Part shown: one piece after another, positions 16,057-24,266 of the stretch
How positions within the stretch are numbered: position 1 is the first letter of the stretch
Layout of the letters: the number at the start of each line of letters is the position of its first letter
Origin: Arthrobacter sp.
GTDB lineage: Bacteria > Actinomycetota > Actinomycetes > Actinomycetales > Micrococcaceae
Length of the DNA: 30,188 bases
Assembly (NCBI GenBank): GCA_025464925.1
Contig: JAODMS010000057.1
Location: forward strand, 1 to 30,188
Direction of reading: 5' to 3'
The notes under the pieces: generated by a model
The model's input: only the letters and a program-made list of their open reading frames with translations
What the model was told of the DNA's origin: nothing
Database searches by the model: none
Position numbers and translations under genes: made by a program

Positions 16057-17499
16057 CTAGTGCATTCCGAGTGCGGCCTCGATGGGGCCGATCGCGAAGA
16101 ACAGCAGGAACGCGCCCGCCACGGCCCACATGAGCGGGTGGATGTCGCGCGCACGGCCCTGGAAGGTGCGGATCAGCACGTACGCGATGAAGCCGGCACC
16201 GAGGCCGTTGGCGATGGAGTAGGTGAACGGCATCAGCGTGAAGGTGAGGAAAGCGGGAATCGCGATGCCCCAGTCCTCCCAGTCGATCTTGCCGACCTGG
16301 GAGACCATCATGAAACCGACAATCACGAGGGCCGGGGCCACGGCCTCGAACGGGACCAGGTTGATCAGCGGGGTGAAGAACATGGCGACGAGGAACAGCA
16401 GGCCGGTGACGATCGAGGCCAGGCCGGTCCGTGCGCCTTCGCCGATGCCGGCACCGGATTCCACGTAGATCTGGTTGGAGGACACGGACGCGCCGCCGCC
16501 CACGATCGCGCCGAGTGCGTCTACCTGCAGCACGCGGTCAACGTTGGGGATGTTGCCGTCCTTGTCCAGGGTTCCGGCCTCGTTGGCCAGGCCCACCATG
16601 GTGCCCATGGCGTCGAAGAAGATGCTGAGCAGGATCACGAACGCCAGCAGGGTCGCGCCGACGAAGCCGAGGTGTTCGAACGCGCCGAGGGGGTTGGCCC
16701 TGCCGATCAGCGACAGGTCAGGCGCAGCCCACTCGGTGAACTTGGGGGCCACGAGGGACCAGCCCTGCGGGTTGAAGTTCTTCCCGTCGAAGCTGGGACC
16801 GATATGCAGCGTGAATTCCAGGATCACGGACAGCACCGTGGAAGCGAGGATGCCGATCAGGATGGCACCCTTGATTTTGCGCACCACCAGGGCGATGGTC
16901 AGGACCAGGCCGAACACGAACACCAGGGTGGGCCAGCCCAGGAGCTTGCCGTCAAAGCCCAGGCCGACCGGGACCGTGGTGCCGGCGACGTCCGGGATGC
17001 GGCGAACGAAGCCGGCGTTGACCAGCCCGATCAGGGCGATGAACAAGCCGATGCCCACCACAATCGCCGTCTTGAGCCCGTCCGGTACGGCCCTGAAGAC
17101 CGCTGTCCGGAACCCGGTGAGGACAAGGATCAGCATGGTGATACCGGAGAGCATCACCAGGCCCATCATGTCGGGCCAGGTCAGGCCGGGGTTGGTGGCC
17201 ACCGTCACGGCGACGAAGGCATTGACGCCCAGCCCGGTTGCCATTGCGAAGGGGTGCTTGGCCCAGGCTCCCATGAGGATGGTGAGGATGCCCGCCACGA
17301 AGGCGGTGGTAGCGGCAACGGCAGGAAAACCAAGCGTGGCACCGGAGGAATCAGGGCCGGAGAGAATCAGGGGGTTCAGCACCACGATGTAGCTCATGGC
17401 GAAGAATGTGGCAAAGCCGCCCCGGATTTCGCGCGAAAAGTTCGACCCCCGCTCGGAAATCCTGAAATACCGATCGAGTGCAGAGCCCTGCTTAAGCAT
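16057..17499 (-). CDS. NCS2/AzgA-family purine permease
   Basis: A 480-residue membrane transporter with about 12-14 hydrophobic helices. The N-terminal REIRGGFATFFAMSYIVVLNPLIL is the hallmark of the AzgA-like branch of nucleobase-cation symporters, whose characterised members import adenine, guanine and hypoxanthine. ATGLGVNAFVAVTVA and the segment FDAMGTMVGLANEAG are further AzgA landmarks. The start ATG at 17499 follows GGAGGAC on the minus strand (about 17503-17509). It precedes hutG on the same strand, so both may serve nitrogen scavenging; the exact purine cannot be told from the sequence. A divergent promoter region (17500-17609) separates it from the copC-like gene. Confidence 0.95.
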   Translation of the reverse strand: MLKQGSALDRYFRISERGSNFSREIRGGFATFFAMSYIVVLNPLILSGPDSSGATLGFPAVAATTAFVAGILTILMGAWAKHPFAMATGLGVNAFVAVTVATNPGLTWPDMMGLVMLSGITMLILVLTGFRTAVFRAVPDGLKTAIVVGIGLFIALIGLVNAGFVRRIPDVAGTTVPVGLGFDGKLLGWPTLVFVFGLVLTIALVVRKIKGAILIGILASTVLSVILEFTLHIGPSFDGKNFNPQGWSLVAPKFTEWAAPDLSLIGRANPLGAFEHLGFVGATLLAFVILLSIFFDAMGTMVGLANEAGTLDKDGNIPNVDRVLQVDALGAIVGGGASVSSNQIYVESGAGIGEGARTGLASIVTGLLFLVAMFFTPLINLVPFEAVAPALVIVGFMMVSQVGKIDWEDWGIAIPAFLTFTLMPFTYSIANGLGAGFIAYVLIRTFQGRARDIHPLMWAVAGAFLLFFAIGPIEAALGMH

Positions 17500-17609
17500 T
17501 TGTCCTCCGGGAGAGATGGGTGTCCCCTAAATCCTATTGGGCGCCGCCACGGTATACGGGCGCTTTCGCCTAGTCTGTAAGGAAGCCAACACAAAGGAGT
17601 AGTCCGTCC

Positions 17610-18173
17610 ATGCGCCTCATTCGTCAGCTTGTGAGCGCCCTGATGGGTGCCGCGGTCCTCACCTTGGTCCTGCTGGGGGCCGTCGGGACAGCGTCGGCGC
17701 ACGATGCGGTGGAATCCAGCAGCCCGGCCGCGGGTGCCGCCCTCGCGGCTCCGCCGGAGACGGTCTCCCTCACGTTAAGCAAGAACCCGCTGGCCGTGGG
17801 CTCGCAGATCCGGGTGAACGATGCGGCAGGGACCAACTGGGCCGACGGCCCGGTAGAGATCGTTGACAACGTCGTCTCCCAGAGGCTCAAGACTGGCGCC
17901 CCGGCCGGCCAGTACACCGTGGTGTGGCGCGTGGTCAGTTCCGATGCCCACCCTATCGAGGGCAGCTTCGCCTTTACCGCCACGGCAGGGGCAGCAGGCT
18001 CGGCGGCCACCGTCCCCACGCTGGGCACCGCGCAGCCGGGTGCCACCGCCGCGCCGGAGCGGTCGCCGAACGCATCCGAACCGTTTCCCTGGAGCCTGGT
18101 GGTCTTCGCCGGTACGGCACTGGGCATCGTGATCGCCTTGAGCGTGCTGGCCAAGCAGCGCCTGAAGGCGTAG
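17610..18173 (+). CDS. CopC-domain copper-binding protein, membrane-anchored
   Basis: A 187-residue exported protein. Residues 1-30 form a signal peptide ending in ASA, so the mature protein should begin with His31, the N-terminal ligand of the CopC Cu(II) site. Residues 31-125 are a CopC beta-barrel (SSPAAGAAL, VSLTLSKNPLAVGSQIRV, YTVVWRVVSSDAHPIEGSFAF), in which the Asp and His of DAHP are the other expected copper ligands. A Pro/Ala/Thr linker follows, then a C-terminal membrane helix (WSLVVFAGTALGIVIALSVLA) with a short basic tail. No copD is next to it. AAAGGAG lies 9 bases before the ATG. It probably binds copper at the outer face of the membrane. Confidence 0.93.
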   Translation: MRLIRQLVSALMGAAVLTLVLLGAVGTASAHDAVESSSPAAGAALAAPPETVSLTLSKNPLAVGSQIRVNDAAGTNWADGPVEIVDNVVSQRLKTGAPAGQYTVVWRVVSSDAHPIEGSFAFTATAGAAGSAATVPTLGTAQPGATAAPERSPNASEPFPWSLVVFAGTALGIVIALSVLAKQRLKA

Positions 18174-18192
18174 CTCCGCGGCTGCCCGCTGC

Positions 18193-18831
18193 CTAGACGG
18201 GTGCAGCGAGGGTGAAGCCCCGGGGCAGGACCGCCGGAATGCCGTCCGGGTGGACCTTGGCAGAAATTGCCTGACCCACCACTTTTGCCTGGCGCAGGAC
18301 TTCCTTGGGCGTGGGAGTAATGAGTTCGCCCACGCCCACCAGGTACATCCCCAGGGCATGCATGGCTGTCGTGAGGTTTTTCTCGGCGGAGATGCCCAGT
18401 TCGGAGAGCAGGCGGCGCAACTGGCTGTGGGCGCAGCGGGTCAGGACGAGGTGGTCCGCCAGAAGGACTCCGCCCGGGGTGCGGACCGCCCACTGTTGCG
18501 TGGGGGAGCCGACCCCGCCGGCGCCGAGGTGGTCCAGCTGGCGGGCCCGGATGTTGTTCCGGACGTCCAATTTATGGCTGGTGGCGTAGTTCCGCAGATG
18601 CCGCAGAATTTCGTTGCGTTCCTGGAGGCTGGCGGCGTCCGCGGCGTCGCAGCGCTGGAGCGAGGAGGCGTTGGCCGGGTGCCCGGCGCCCAGCAGATCG
18701 AGTCCGTCCACGATGATGGACTCCACTCCGCAACGTTGCAGCTCGCTGGCCACGGCCAGGCCCGAAAGCCCGGTGCCAATGATTACAGCCGTGGTCCGTT
18801 CGGTCCCGCCGGACTCAGGGATGCTCGACAC
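18193..18831 (-). CDS. Short flavoprotein-like protein with one Rossmann motif
   Basis: A 212-residue protein resembling the N-terminal part of FAD-dependent monooxygenases. The dinucleotide-binding motif IIGTGLSGLAVASEL lies at about 17-31. RNEILRHLRNYATSHKLDVRNN resembles the FMO-type middle segment, and WAVRTPGGVLLADHLVL the return strand. No second NADP-binding Rossmann motif or catalytic domain follows, and the C-terminal third (PTPKEVLRQAKVVGQAISAKV) is not recognisable. At less than half of a normal FMO length it is either a reduced family of its own or a remnant. The GTG start at 18831 has a strong GAGGAGGG upstream, arguing for real translation. Its 3' end is 19 bases from the convergent CopC-like gene. 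Confidence 0.75.
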   Translation of the reverse strand: MSSIPESGGTERTTAVIIGTGLSGLAVASELQRCGVESIIVDGLDLLGAGHPANASSLQRCDAADAASLQERNEILRHLRNYATSHKLDVRNNIRARQLDHLGAGGVGSPTQQWAVRTPGGVLLADHLVLTRCAHSQLRRLLSELGISAEKNLTTAMHALGMYLVGVGELITPTPKEVLRQAKVVGQAISAKVHPDGIPAVLPRGFTLAAPV

Positions 18832-19300
18832 CGCAGGGTCCCTCCTCGAATGGTGGCAGTTATGGGTACATACTCCGAACGTGTTCCGGGGCCGGTGCCG
18901 ACGCTAGCCCACTTAGGGAGAGGCGTACTGACACACGAGTCTCGGTTTCGCAATGCCTCGAAGACTACCTAAGATTCGCTGCCGGGGATAGAGCAGGCCG
19001 AGCCTGGGCTGGGCCGGGATTCTCCAAGGTCCCGTGCGTTTTCCCGCGTCCGTGCAGCCTTCTAAACTCCGCCTTCCAGCGTCGCTGAACGGCGTGCTGC
19101 ACCTTCCCGGAAGGTGCGCGGAGCGGCTGTCGGAAGCCTTTCCGGCCCCTGCTTGCCTGTTCGCAAATAACCGAGAATAGTGAGGAAAAACAGGGGTTTT
19201 TGCGTGCAGATGCAGTGGCGTGATGCCGGTGGACGCTGCACGCTGGCACTTCTGGCAGAATAGCCGCAACATCAGCAAGAATCGCGAGGAGGCGGACCCC
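18832..19300 (+). promoter_or_regulatory. Divergent intergenic region with promoter of the universal stress gene
   Basis: 469 bases with no convincing gene. A plausible promoter for the stress gene is TTGCCT (19153-19158), a 17-base spacer, and AATAGT (19176-19181), each matching the consensus at four of six positions. Just downstream is an AT-rich perfect inverted repeat, AAAAAC-AGGG-GTTTTT (19186-19201), that would lie at the start of the transcript and stands out in this GC-rich DNA. The minus-strand promoter of the flavoprotein-like gene must also be here but is not clear to me. I did not find a DosR-type box. Confidence 0.4.
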
Positions 19301-20338
19301 ATGGGCCCAGAACAGGTGCATCCGGACCCGGCAGGAGGGACCGGCGGCGAGTCCGTGCCTCCCCGGGGGATCGTGGTTGGCGTGGACGGCTCGGACCACA
19401 GCCACTGCGCCCTGGTGTGGGCCGCCCGCGAGGCAGCGCGCCGCCGCCGTCCGCTGCACGTCGTGACGGCCTATTCGGTCCCGATTTTCGCCGCGTCGGG
19501 GCTGGACGGCGGCTACGCGACCGTGGATGATTCGGTGATCCGCGAAGGGGCGGAGGCCGTCCTGAGGCAGGCTTTGGACAAGGTGCGCGGCTACAACATC
19601 GACGTCGATGCCTCCGTCGAAAACGGGGACGCGTCCGGTGTGCTGCTGGAGATGTCCGAAACTGCCGAACTGCTCGTGTCCGGCACCCGGGGCCGCGGCG
19701 GCTTCGTGGGACGGCTCCTCGGCTCGGTCAGCAGCGCCCTGCCGGCACACGCCAAATGCCCCACCGTCACTGTGCCGCTGATCTGCGCCGAGCGGCTCGG
19801 GGAAACGACCGACGACAAGCACGTCCTCGCCGAGCAGGCAAAGTCGGGCCGCCAGCTGGTCGAAAACGTCGTGGTCGTGGGCGTGGATGGCTCCGAACAG
19901 GCCCGCGTGGCAGTGCTGGAGGCGGCGGCCCAGGCCGAGCGCCTCTCGGCCCCCCTGCGGGTGGTGTGCGCCGTGCCCCAGTACAGCGGCTCGCTGGCAT
20001 GGGTTCCGGCACCGATGGACCGCGAAGCACTCTTCGCGGATATCAAGATCCAGCTCGACGCCGGGGTGGCGTGGCTCCAGAGCCACTTCCCACGCCTGAC
20101 GGTGGAGACCCAGCTCGTGGACGGTTCCCCGGTCGACATCCTTGTCCAGGCCAGCCGGCATGTGGAACTGGTCGTCGTCGGCACCCGCGGCCGCGGCGGA
20201 TTCGCAGGGATGCTGCTGGGATCCACCTCCGACGGCGTCCTGCACCACGCGAAGGGCCCGGTCATGGTGGTTCCGGACCACGATGACCCACGACTGGCGG
20301 ACAGGGCAAGCTTCGGACCCATGCTCGGCGACTCCTAG
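19301..20338 (+). CDS. Tandem universal stress protein (UspA domains)
   Basis: A cytoplasmic protein of 345 residues with two UspA domains, at about 23-165 and 190-335. Each starts with a VVGVDGS strand and ends with the ATP-binding signature G-x2-G-x9-G-S/T: TRGRGGFVGRLLGSVSS in the first domain and TRGRGGFAGMLLGSTSD in the second, followed by HAKCPTVTVP and HAKGPVMVVP. Both domains should thus bind ATP. I chose the ATG at 19301 because GAGGAGG (19287-19293) precedes it; an upstream in-frame GTG (19220) would add 27 residues unlike the family. The next gene, a PEP-dependent phosphotransferase, starts 42 bases downstream, so a stress or dormancy operon is likely. Confidence 0.94.
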   Translation: MGPEQVHPDPAGGTGGESVPPRGIVVGVDGSDHSHCALVWAAREAARRRRPLHVVTAYSVPIFAASGLDGGYATVDDSVIREGAEAVLRQALDKVRGYNIDVDASVENGDASGVLLEMSETAELLVSGTRGRGGFVGRLLGSVSSALPAHAKCPTVTVPLICAERLGETTDDKHVLAEQAKSGRQLVENVVVVGVDGSEQARVAVLEAAAQAERLSAPLRVVCAVPQYSGSLAWVPAPMDREALFADIKIQLDAGVAWLQSHFPRLTVETQLVDGSPVDILVQASRHVELVVVGTRGRGGFAGMLLGSTSDGVLHHAKGPVMVVPDHDDPRLADRASFGPMLGDS

Positions 20339-20380
20339 CGTTCCTACCGCTTTCTTCGATGCCGAATGGAAGGCCGGCCG

Positions 20381-23098
20381 GTGGAGCAGCCCAGCACGCC
20401 GCAGACGCACCAGGCTGGGCTGGTTCTTGCGCTGGAGCTGGCCAGCAAGGACATGCTGCCGGACGTCGGTGGCAAAGGGGCCAACCTGGGCGAACTGGCC
20501 CGGGCGGGCCTGCCGGTCCCCGCCGGGTTCTGCTTGACCACCAGGGCGTACCGGATCGCCATGGTGCCGGCGGGGCTTGAGGACGTCCACAATGCGCTCA
20601 CTGCCGTCACAGCCGATGATCTGCCGGCTCTTGCTGCGCTGGCCGCGAAGGCCCGCGGGCTGGTCCTGGGCGCCGGCGTTCCTGCCGGCATCGCCGATGC
20701 CGTGCGCGCCGCGTATGCAGCGCTCGGGGCGGACGTTGCGGTGGCTGTCAGATCCTCCGCCACGGCCGAGGATCTGCCGTTCGCCAGTTTCGCCGGCCAG
20801 CAGGACACCTTCCTGAATGTGGTGGGTGCGGAGGCGGTCCTGGCTGCCGTCCGGCAGAGCTGGGCCTCGCTGTGGACGGACCGGGCCGTGACCTACCGTG
20901 CCGCGCAAGGGATCGATCCCTCCAGCGTGTCACTCGCGGTAGTAGTCCAGCACATGGTGGACGCGGCCGTGGCCGGCGTGCTTTTCACGGCCAATCCGGT
21001 GACCGGGCGGCGCCACGAGGCGGTCATCGATGCCAGCACGGGGCTGGGTGAGGCGGTGGTTTCAGGGGCCGTCACCCCGGACCACTTTGTGGTGGACAGC
21101 GCCACGGGACGAATTAGCGAGCGACGGATCGCGCACAAGGGCCTTGTCATCCGCCCGCTGCCAGGCGGAGGAACTGAGCGGGTCGAACAGGGAGGTGGCG
21201 GGTCTGCCCCCAGCCTGGATGATCTTCAGCTCGCAGCCCTGGAACGGCTGGGCCGCCGGGCCGAACTCCACTTCGGGTCGCCGCAGGACATCGAGTGGGC
21301 GATCGGCGGGGACGGCGCGCTGTGGCTGACGCAGTCCCGGCCCATCACGACGCTCTACCCCCTCCCCGATAAGCCGCCCGCGGGGGAGGGGCTGCGGGTC
21401 TACCTGTGCTTCAGTCTGGCCCAGGGGCTGACCCGCCCCCTGACGCCGATGGGGCTTGCCGGCCTTCGGCTCATTGCCTCGTCCGTGGCCCGGACGGCCC
21501 GTTTTGACGTACCAGCGCCGCGGAACGGCCCGTCCCCCTACGTCCAGGCCGGCCAGCGCATCTTTTTCGACCTCACGGCCGTGGTCCGCAGCGAGACGGG
21601 CCGCGCAATCGTGCCAAGGGTGTTCGACGTCATGGAGGCGCGGTCCGCCACCGTGCTGCGCGGGCTCTTCGCCGACTCCAGGTTCTCTGTCACCAGCACC
21701 TCGCCGTGGCGGCTCCTTCGCCACATTGCCCCGGCAGCGGCCCGCGCCCGGGTTCCCGGGTCCCTGGTCCGCGCCCTTGTCCGTCCGGAGGCTGCACTCC
21801 GCCGCGTTGAACGCTTGGGTGAGAGGCTCAGGACTTCACTCGTGCTGCCCGCAGGCTCCACTCCGGCGCAGCGGCTGGACCACGCTGAGCGGATCCTGGG
21901 CCAGGAGCTCTTCTCAGCGGTCCCTGGCGTCCTGCCGCTTCCGGCCCTGGGCTTCGCCTTGCTGGCCGTGGCCGGGAAGCTGGCGGGAGGCCGGCGCGAG
22001 CCGGGGGAGCTGCAGGCAGTCCTCCGGGGCCTGCCTAACAACGTGACCACCGAAATGGACCTGCAGCTCTGGGCGCTGGCCGCGTCCATACGTGCCCACC
22101 CCGACTCGGCGGCGGTGTTCACCGATTTACCGCTGCCGGAACTGGCGCGCCGTTACCGTTCCGGCGAGCTCCCTGGCGTCCTGCAGTCCGGGCTGTCCGG
22201 TTTTCTCAACCGCTACGGCCACCGCGCGGTGGCGGAGATAGACCTCGGGATGCCGCGCTGGTCCGATGACCCCACGCACATTCTAGGGGTCCTGGCCAAC
22301 TACCTGCGGCTGGATGATTCCGCCCAGGCCCCGGACCGGCAGTTCCGCAAGGCGGCGCGGGAGGCGGAGGCCCAGGTGGAGCGGCTCGTGGCTGGAGCCC
22401 GGGCGCGGAGCCGCCTGCGGGCCCGGCTGGTCCGGGGCGCGCTGCGACGGACCCGGATGTTCGCGGGCCTGCGCGAACTGCCGAAGTCCTACATCGTGGA
22501 GGCGCTGGCCGCAGTGCGGGAACAACTCGCGGCCGTGGGGGCCGAGCTGGCCGAGACCGGCCGCATCGATGCGCGGGATGATGTCTTCTTCCTGGATCTC
22601 GCCGAAGCACACCGCGGGCTGCACGGCACCTCGCTGCAGGGAGTCGTGCAGCAGCGGCGCGACGCCTATGAGGCAGAGCGGGGCCGGCGGCACATTCCCA
22701 GGGTGCTGCTCTCCGACGGCACGGAACCCGAAGCGCTGCAGACCGGCCCCGGCGGACCGCACGGCGCGAACACCCCCGCGGCGGGGGTTCTGTCCGGCAC
22801 CCCGGCCTCCGCCGGCACAGTCACCGGCCGCGCCCGTGTGATCCTGGACCCGCAGGGCGCACACCTGGAGCCCGGCGAAATCCTCGTTGCCCCGTCCACG
22901 GATCCCGGCTGGACGCCGCTGTTCCTGACGGCGGGCGGCCTTGTGATGGAAATGGGCGGAGCCAACTCCCACGGTGCCGTCGTCGCCCGGGAGTACGGCA
23001 TCCCGGCCGTGGTGGGCGTACCGGACGCCACGTCGAGGATGGCCACCGGAGACAGCATCACCGTCGACGGCGCCGCCGGCACCGTCGCGTCCGGCTGA
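20381..23098 (+). CDS. PEP/pyruvate-binding phosphotransferase, rifampicin phosphotransferase-like
   Basis: A 905-residue dikinase-type enzyme. Residues 1-330 are the ATP-grasp-like nucleotide-binding domain (GGKGANLGELARAGLPVPAGF, VAVRSSATAEDLPFASFAGQQDT, GVLFTANPVTG). Residues 335-780 are a large helical substrate domain. Residues 800-905 are the swivelling phosphohistidine domain, with the motif MGGANSHGAVVAREYGIPAVVG and catalytic His at about 864. There is no C-terminal PEP/pyruvate TIM barrel, so this is not a PEP synthase; the architecture and the SHG motif match rifampicin phosphotransferases, which phosphorylate the antibiotic using ATP. Whether this one acts on rifamycins is unknown. 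I chose the GTG at 20381 because GGAAGG (20368-20373) lies seven bases before it; an ATG at 20366 has no ribosome binding site. Confidence 0.9.
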   Translation: MEQPSTPQTHQAGLVLALELASKDMLPDVGGKGANLGELARAGLPVPAGFCLTTRAYRIAMVPAGLEDVHNALTAVTADDLPALAALAAKARGLVLGAGVPAGIADAVRAAYAALGADVAVAVRSSATAEDLPFASFAGQQDTFLNVVGAEAVLAAVRQSWASLWTDRAVTYRAAQGIDPSSVSLAVVVQHMVDAAVAGVLFTANPVTGRRHEAVIDASTGLGEAVVSGAVTPDHFVVDSATGRISERRIAHKGLVIRPLPGGGTERVEQGGGGSAPSLDDLQLAALERLGRRAELHFGSPQDIEWAIGGDGALWLTQSRPITTLYPLPDKPPAGEGLRVYLCFSLAQGLTRPLTPMGLAGLRLIASSVARTARFDVPAPRNGPSPYVQAGQRIFFDLTAVVRSETGRAIVPRVFDVMEARSATVLRGLFADSRFSVTSTSPWRLLRHIAPAAARARVPGSLVRALVRPEAALRRVERLGERLRTSLVLPAGSTPAQRLDHAERILGQELFSAVPGVLPLPALGFALLAVAGKLAGGRREPGELQAVLRGLPNNVTTEMDLQLWALAASIRAHPDSAAVFTDLPLPELARRYRSGELPGVLQSGLSGFLNRYGHRAVAEIDLGMPRWSDDPTHILGVLANYLRLDDSAQAPDRQFRKAAREAEAQVERLVAGARARSRLRARLVRGALRRTRMFAGLRELPKSYIVEALAAVREQLAAVGAELAETGRIDARDDVFFLDLAEAHRGLHGTSLQGVVQQRRDAYEAERGRRHIPRVLLSDGTEPEALQTGPGGPHGANTPAAGVLSGTPASAGTVTGRARVILDPQGAHLEPGEILVAPSTDPGWTPLFLTAGGLVMEMGGANSHGAVVAREYGIPAVVGVPDATSRMATGDSITVDGAAGTVASG

Positions 23099-23116
23099 AC
23101 GACAGCTTTCCTCCTC

Positions 23117-23137
23117 CGGCCGGGGTGAAGCCGGCCG
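23117..23137 (+). terminator. Possible terminator hairpin after the phosphotransferase gene
   Basis: A perfect 7-bp stem, CGGCCGG (23117-23123) with CCGGCCG (23131-23137), and a 7-nt loop, 19 bases after the stop codon. There is only a weak CTT after the stem and no real T-tract, so termination would be inefficient or depend on other factors. Confidence 0.35.
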
Positions 23138-23188
23138 CTTGCAGGCGTACTGTTGAACCATGAGCTGCAATGTTGGAGCGCGGTCCCG

Positions 23189-24259
23189 GTGAGCCGGAAA
23201 CTGCTGCGCTGGGTGCCTGCCGTGGCCGTCCCTGCTGTCATCGCCGCCGGCGTGCTGGCGGGGTCTCTTCCCGCGAGCGCCGTCGATCCACTGCCGGACA
23301 AGACGCCGGCCCAGGTGCTGCAGATGGTTGCCCAGCACCGGGAGCATGCCCTCTCCGGAACTCTGGAGCAGAGTTCCGAACTAGGCCTGCCGGCGGTCCC
23401 CGAGACCGGGCCCGACGCCGGCTCGTCCGACACCGCCTGGCTGGAGCTGCTGACGGGGCCGCACAGCGCCCGGGTCTACCTCGACGGACCAAACAAGCGC
23501 GTCCAGGTGATGGACAGGTTCGCTGAACGGAACGCCATCCGGAACGGCAACGAACTGTGGTTCTACAACTCCAAGGACAACACCGCAGCCCACGCCCAGC
23601 TGCCTGCCGATGCCGCCGGCCGCCACGCGGCCACCGAAGGCACCCTGCGCACCCCCGATCAGCTCGCCGCCGGGCTGCTGGCCAAAGTCGACCCCAGCAC
23701 TGACGTGTCCGTCGGCGCGGACATCGAAGTAGCCGGACGGTCCGCCTACAACCTGGTGATCACCCCCAAGTCGACGGCCACCCTGCTGGCTTCCGTGGCC
23801 ATCTATGTCGACGGTGAGACCGGGCTTCCGCTGGGCTTGGAGCTGAAGTCCCGCGGACAGCCCGACCCCGCCTTCCGGATCGCCTTTACGAAACTGTCAC
23901 TTGAGGCCCCCGACGCTTCGGTCTTCGCGTTCACTCCGCCGCCGGGCGCCACCGTCAAGGAGATTCCGGTGCCGGCGCACAAGGCCGAGGGGGCGACCCC
24001 GCCGGCCGGCAAGGAGCCTAAGGACGCCGGCCGGCCCGCCGTCACCGGTTCCGGCTGGGAATCCGTCGTCGAGCTTCCGGCAGGAACGGGCGAGCCGCTG
24101 TCCGGGGCGGCTCCGCTGCTGCAGCAGGCCACCGTCCCCGTTCCCGGCGGGCGGCTCCTGTCCACCTCCCTGGTGAATGTGTTGATCCTTGACGACGGGC
24201 GCGTGTTCGCCGGTTCCGTGCCCTTGGAGCGGCTCCAGGCCGCAGCCGCGCACCGGTGA
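23189..24259 (+). CDS. Secreted LolA/RseB-like protein
   Basis: A 356-residue exported protein. From the GTG at 23189 it begins with a clear signal peptide: basic VSRKLLRW, then hydrophobic AVAVPAVIAAGVLAG, then LPASA. The mature part resembles the LolA/MucB-RseB half-barrel: TPAQVLQMVAQHREHALSGTLEQ, ARVYLDGPNKRVQVMDRFAERN, LWFYNSKDNTAAHAQL, YNLVITPKS, IYVDGETGLPLGLEL and a FAFTPPPGATV end. A Pro/Lys-rich linker and a C-terminal beta-rich segment follow (SLVNVLILDDGRVFAGSV). The fold binds lipid or lipid-like ligands in known members. GGAG at 23174-23177 supports the start; a TTG at 23153 is possible but less likely. It is followed seven bases later by an ABC ATPase, so the three genes form an operon. 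Confidence 0.88.
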   Translation: MSRKLLRWVPAVAVPAVIAAGVLAGSLPASAVDPLPDKTPAQVLQMVAQHREHALSGTLEQSSELGLPAVPETGPDAGSSDTAWLELLTGPHSARVYLDGPNKRVQVMDRFAERNAIRNGNELWFYNSKDNTAAHAQLPADAAGRHAATEGTLRTPDQLAAGLLAKVDPSTDVSVGADIEVAGRSAYNLVITPKSTATLLASVAIYVDGETGLPLGLELKSRGQPDPAFRIAFTKLSLEAPDASVFAFTPPPGATVKEIPVPAHKAEGATPPAGKEPKDAGRPAVTGSGWESVVELPAGTGEPLSGAAPLLQQATVPVPGGRLLSTSLVNVLILDDGRVFAGSVPLERLQAAAAHR

Positions 24260-24266
24260 CCGCGGA

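Noticed and set aside
16060..17580. 506-codon open frame on the plus strand opposite the purine permease
   Set aside because: Composition rich in His, Gln, Glu and Gly with no domain; the AzgA permease on the minus strand is unambiguous.
19220..19300. Upstream GTG extension of the universal stress protein
   Set aside because: It would add 27 residues unlike the family, whereas the ATG at 19301 has a strong GAGGAGG.
18832..19300. DosR-like boxes controlling the universal stress gene
   Set aside because: No copy of the palindromic GGGAC-type consensus was found.
18965..20908. 647-codon minus-strand frame opposite the universal stress gene
   Set aside because: It crosses two real genes, has no family match by eye and no ribosome binding site of note.
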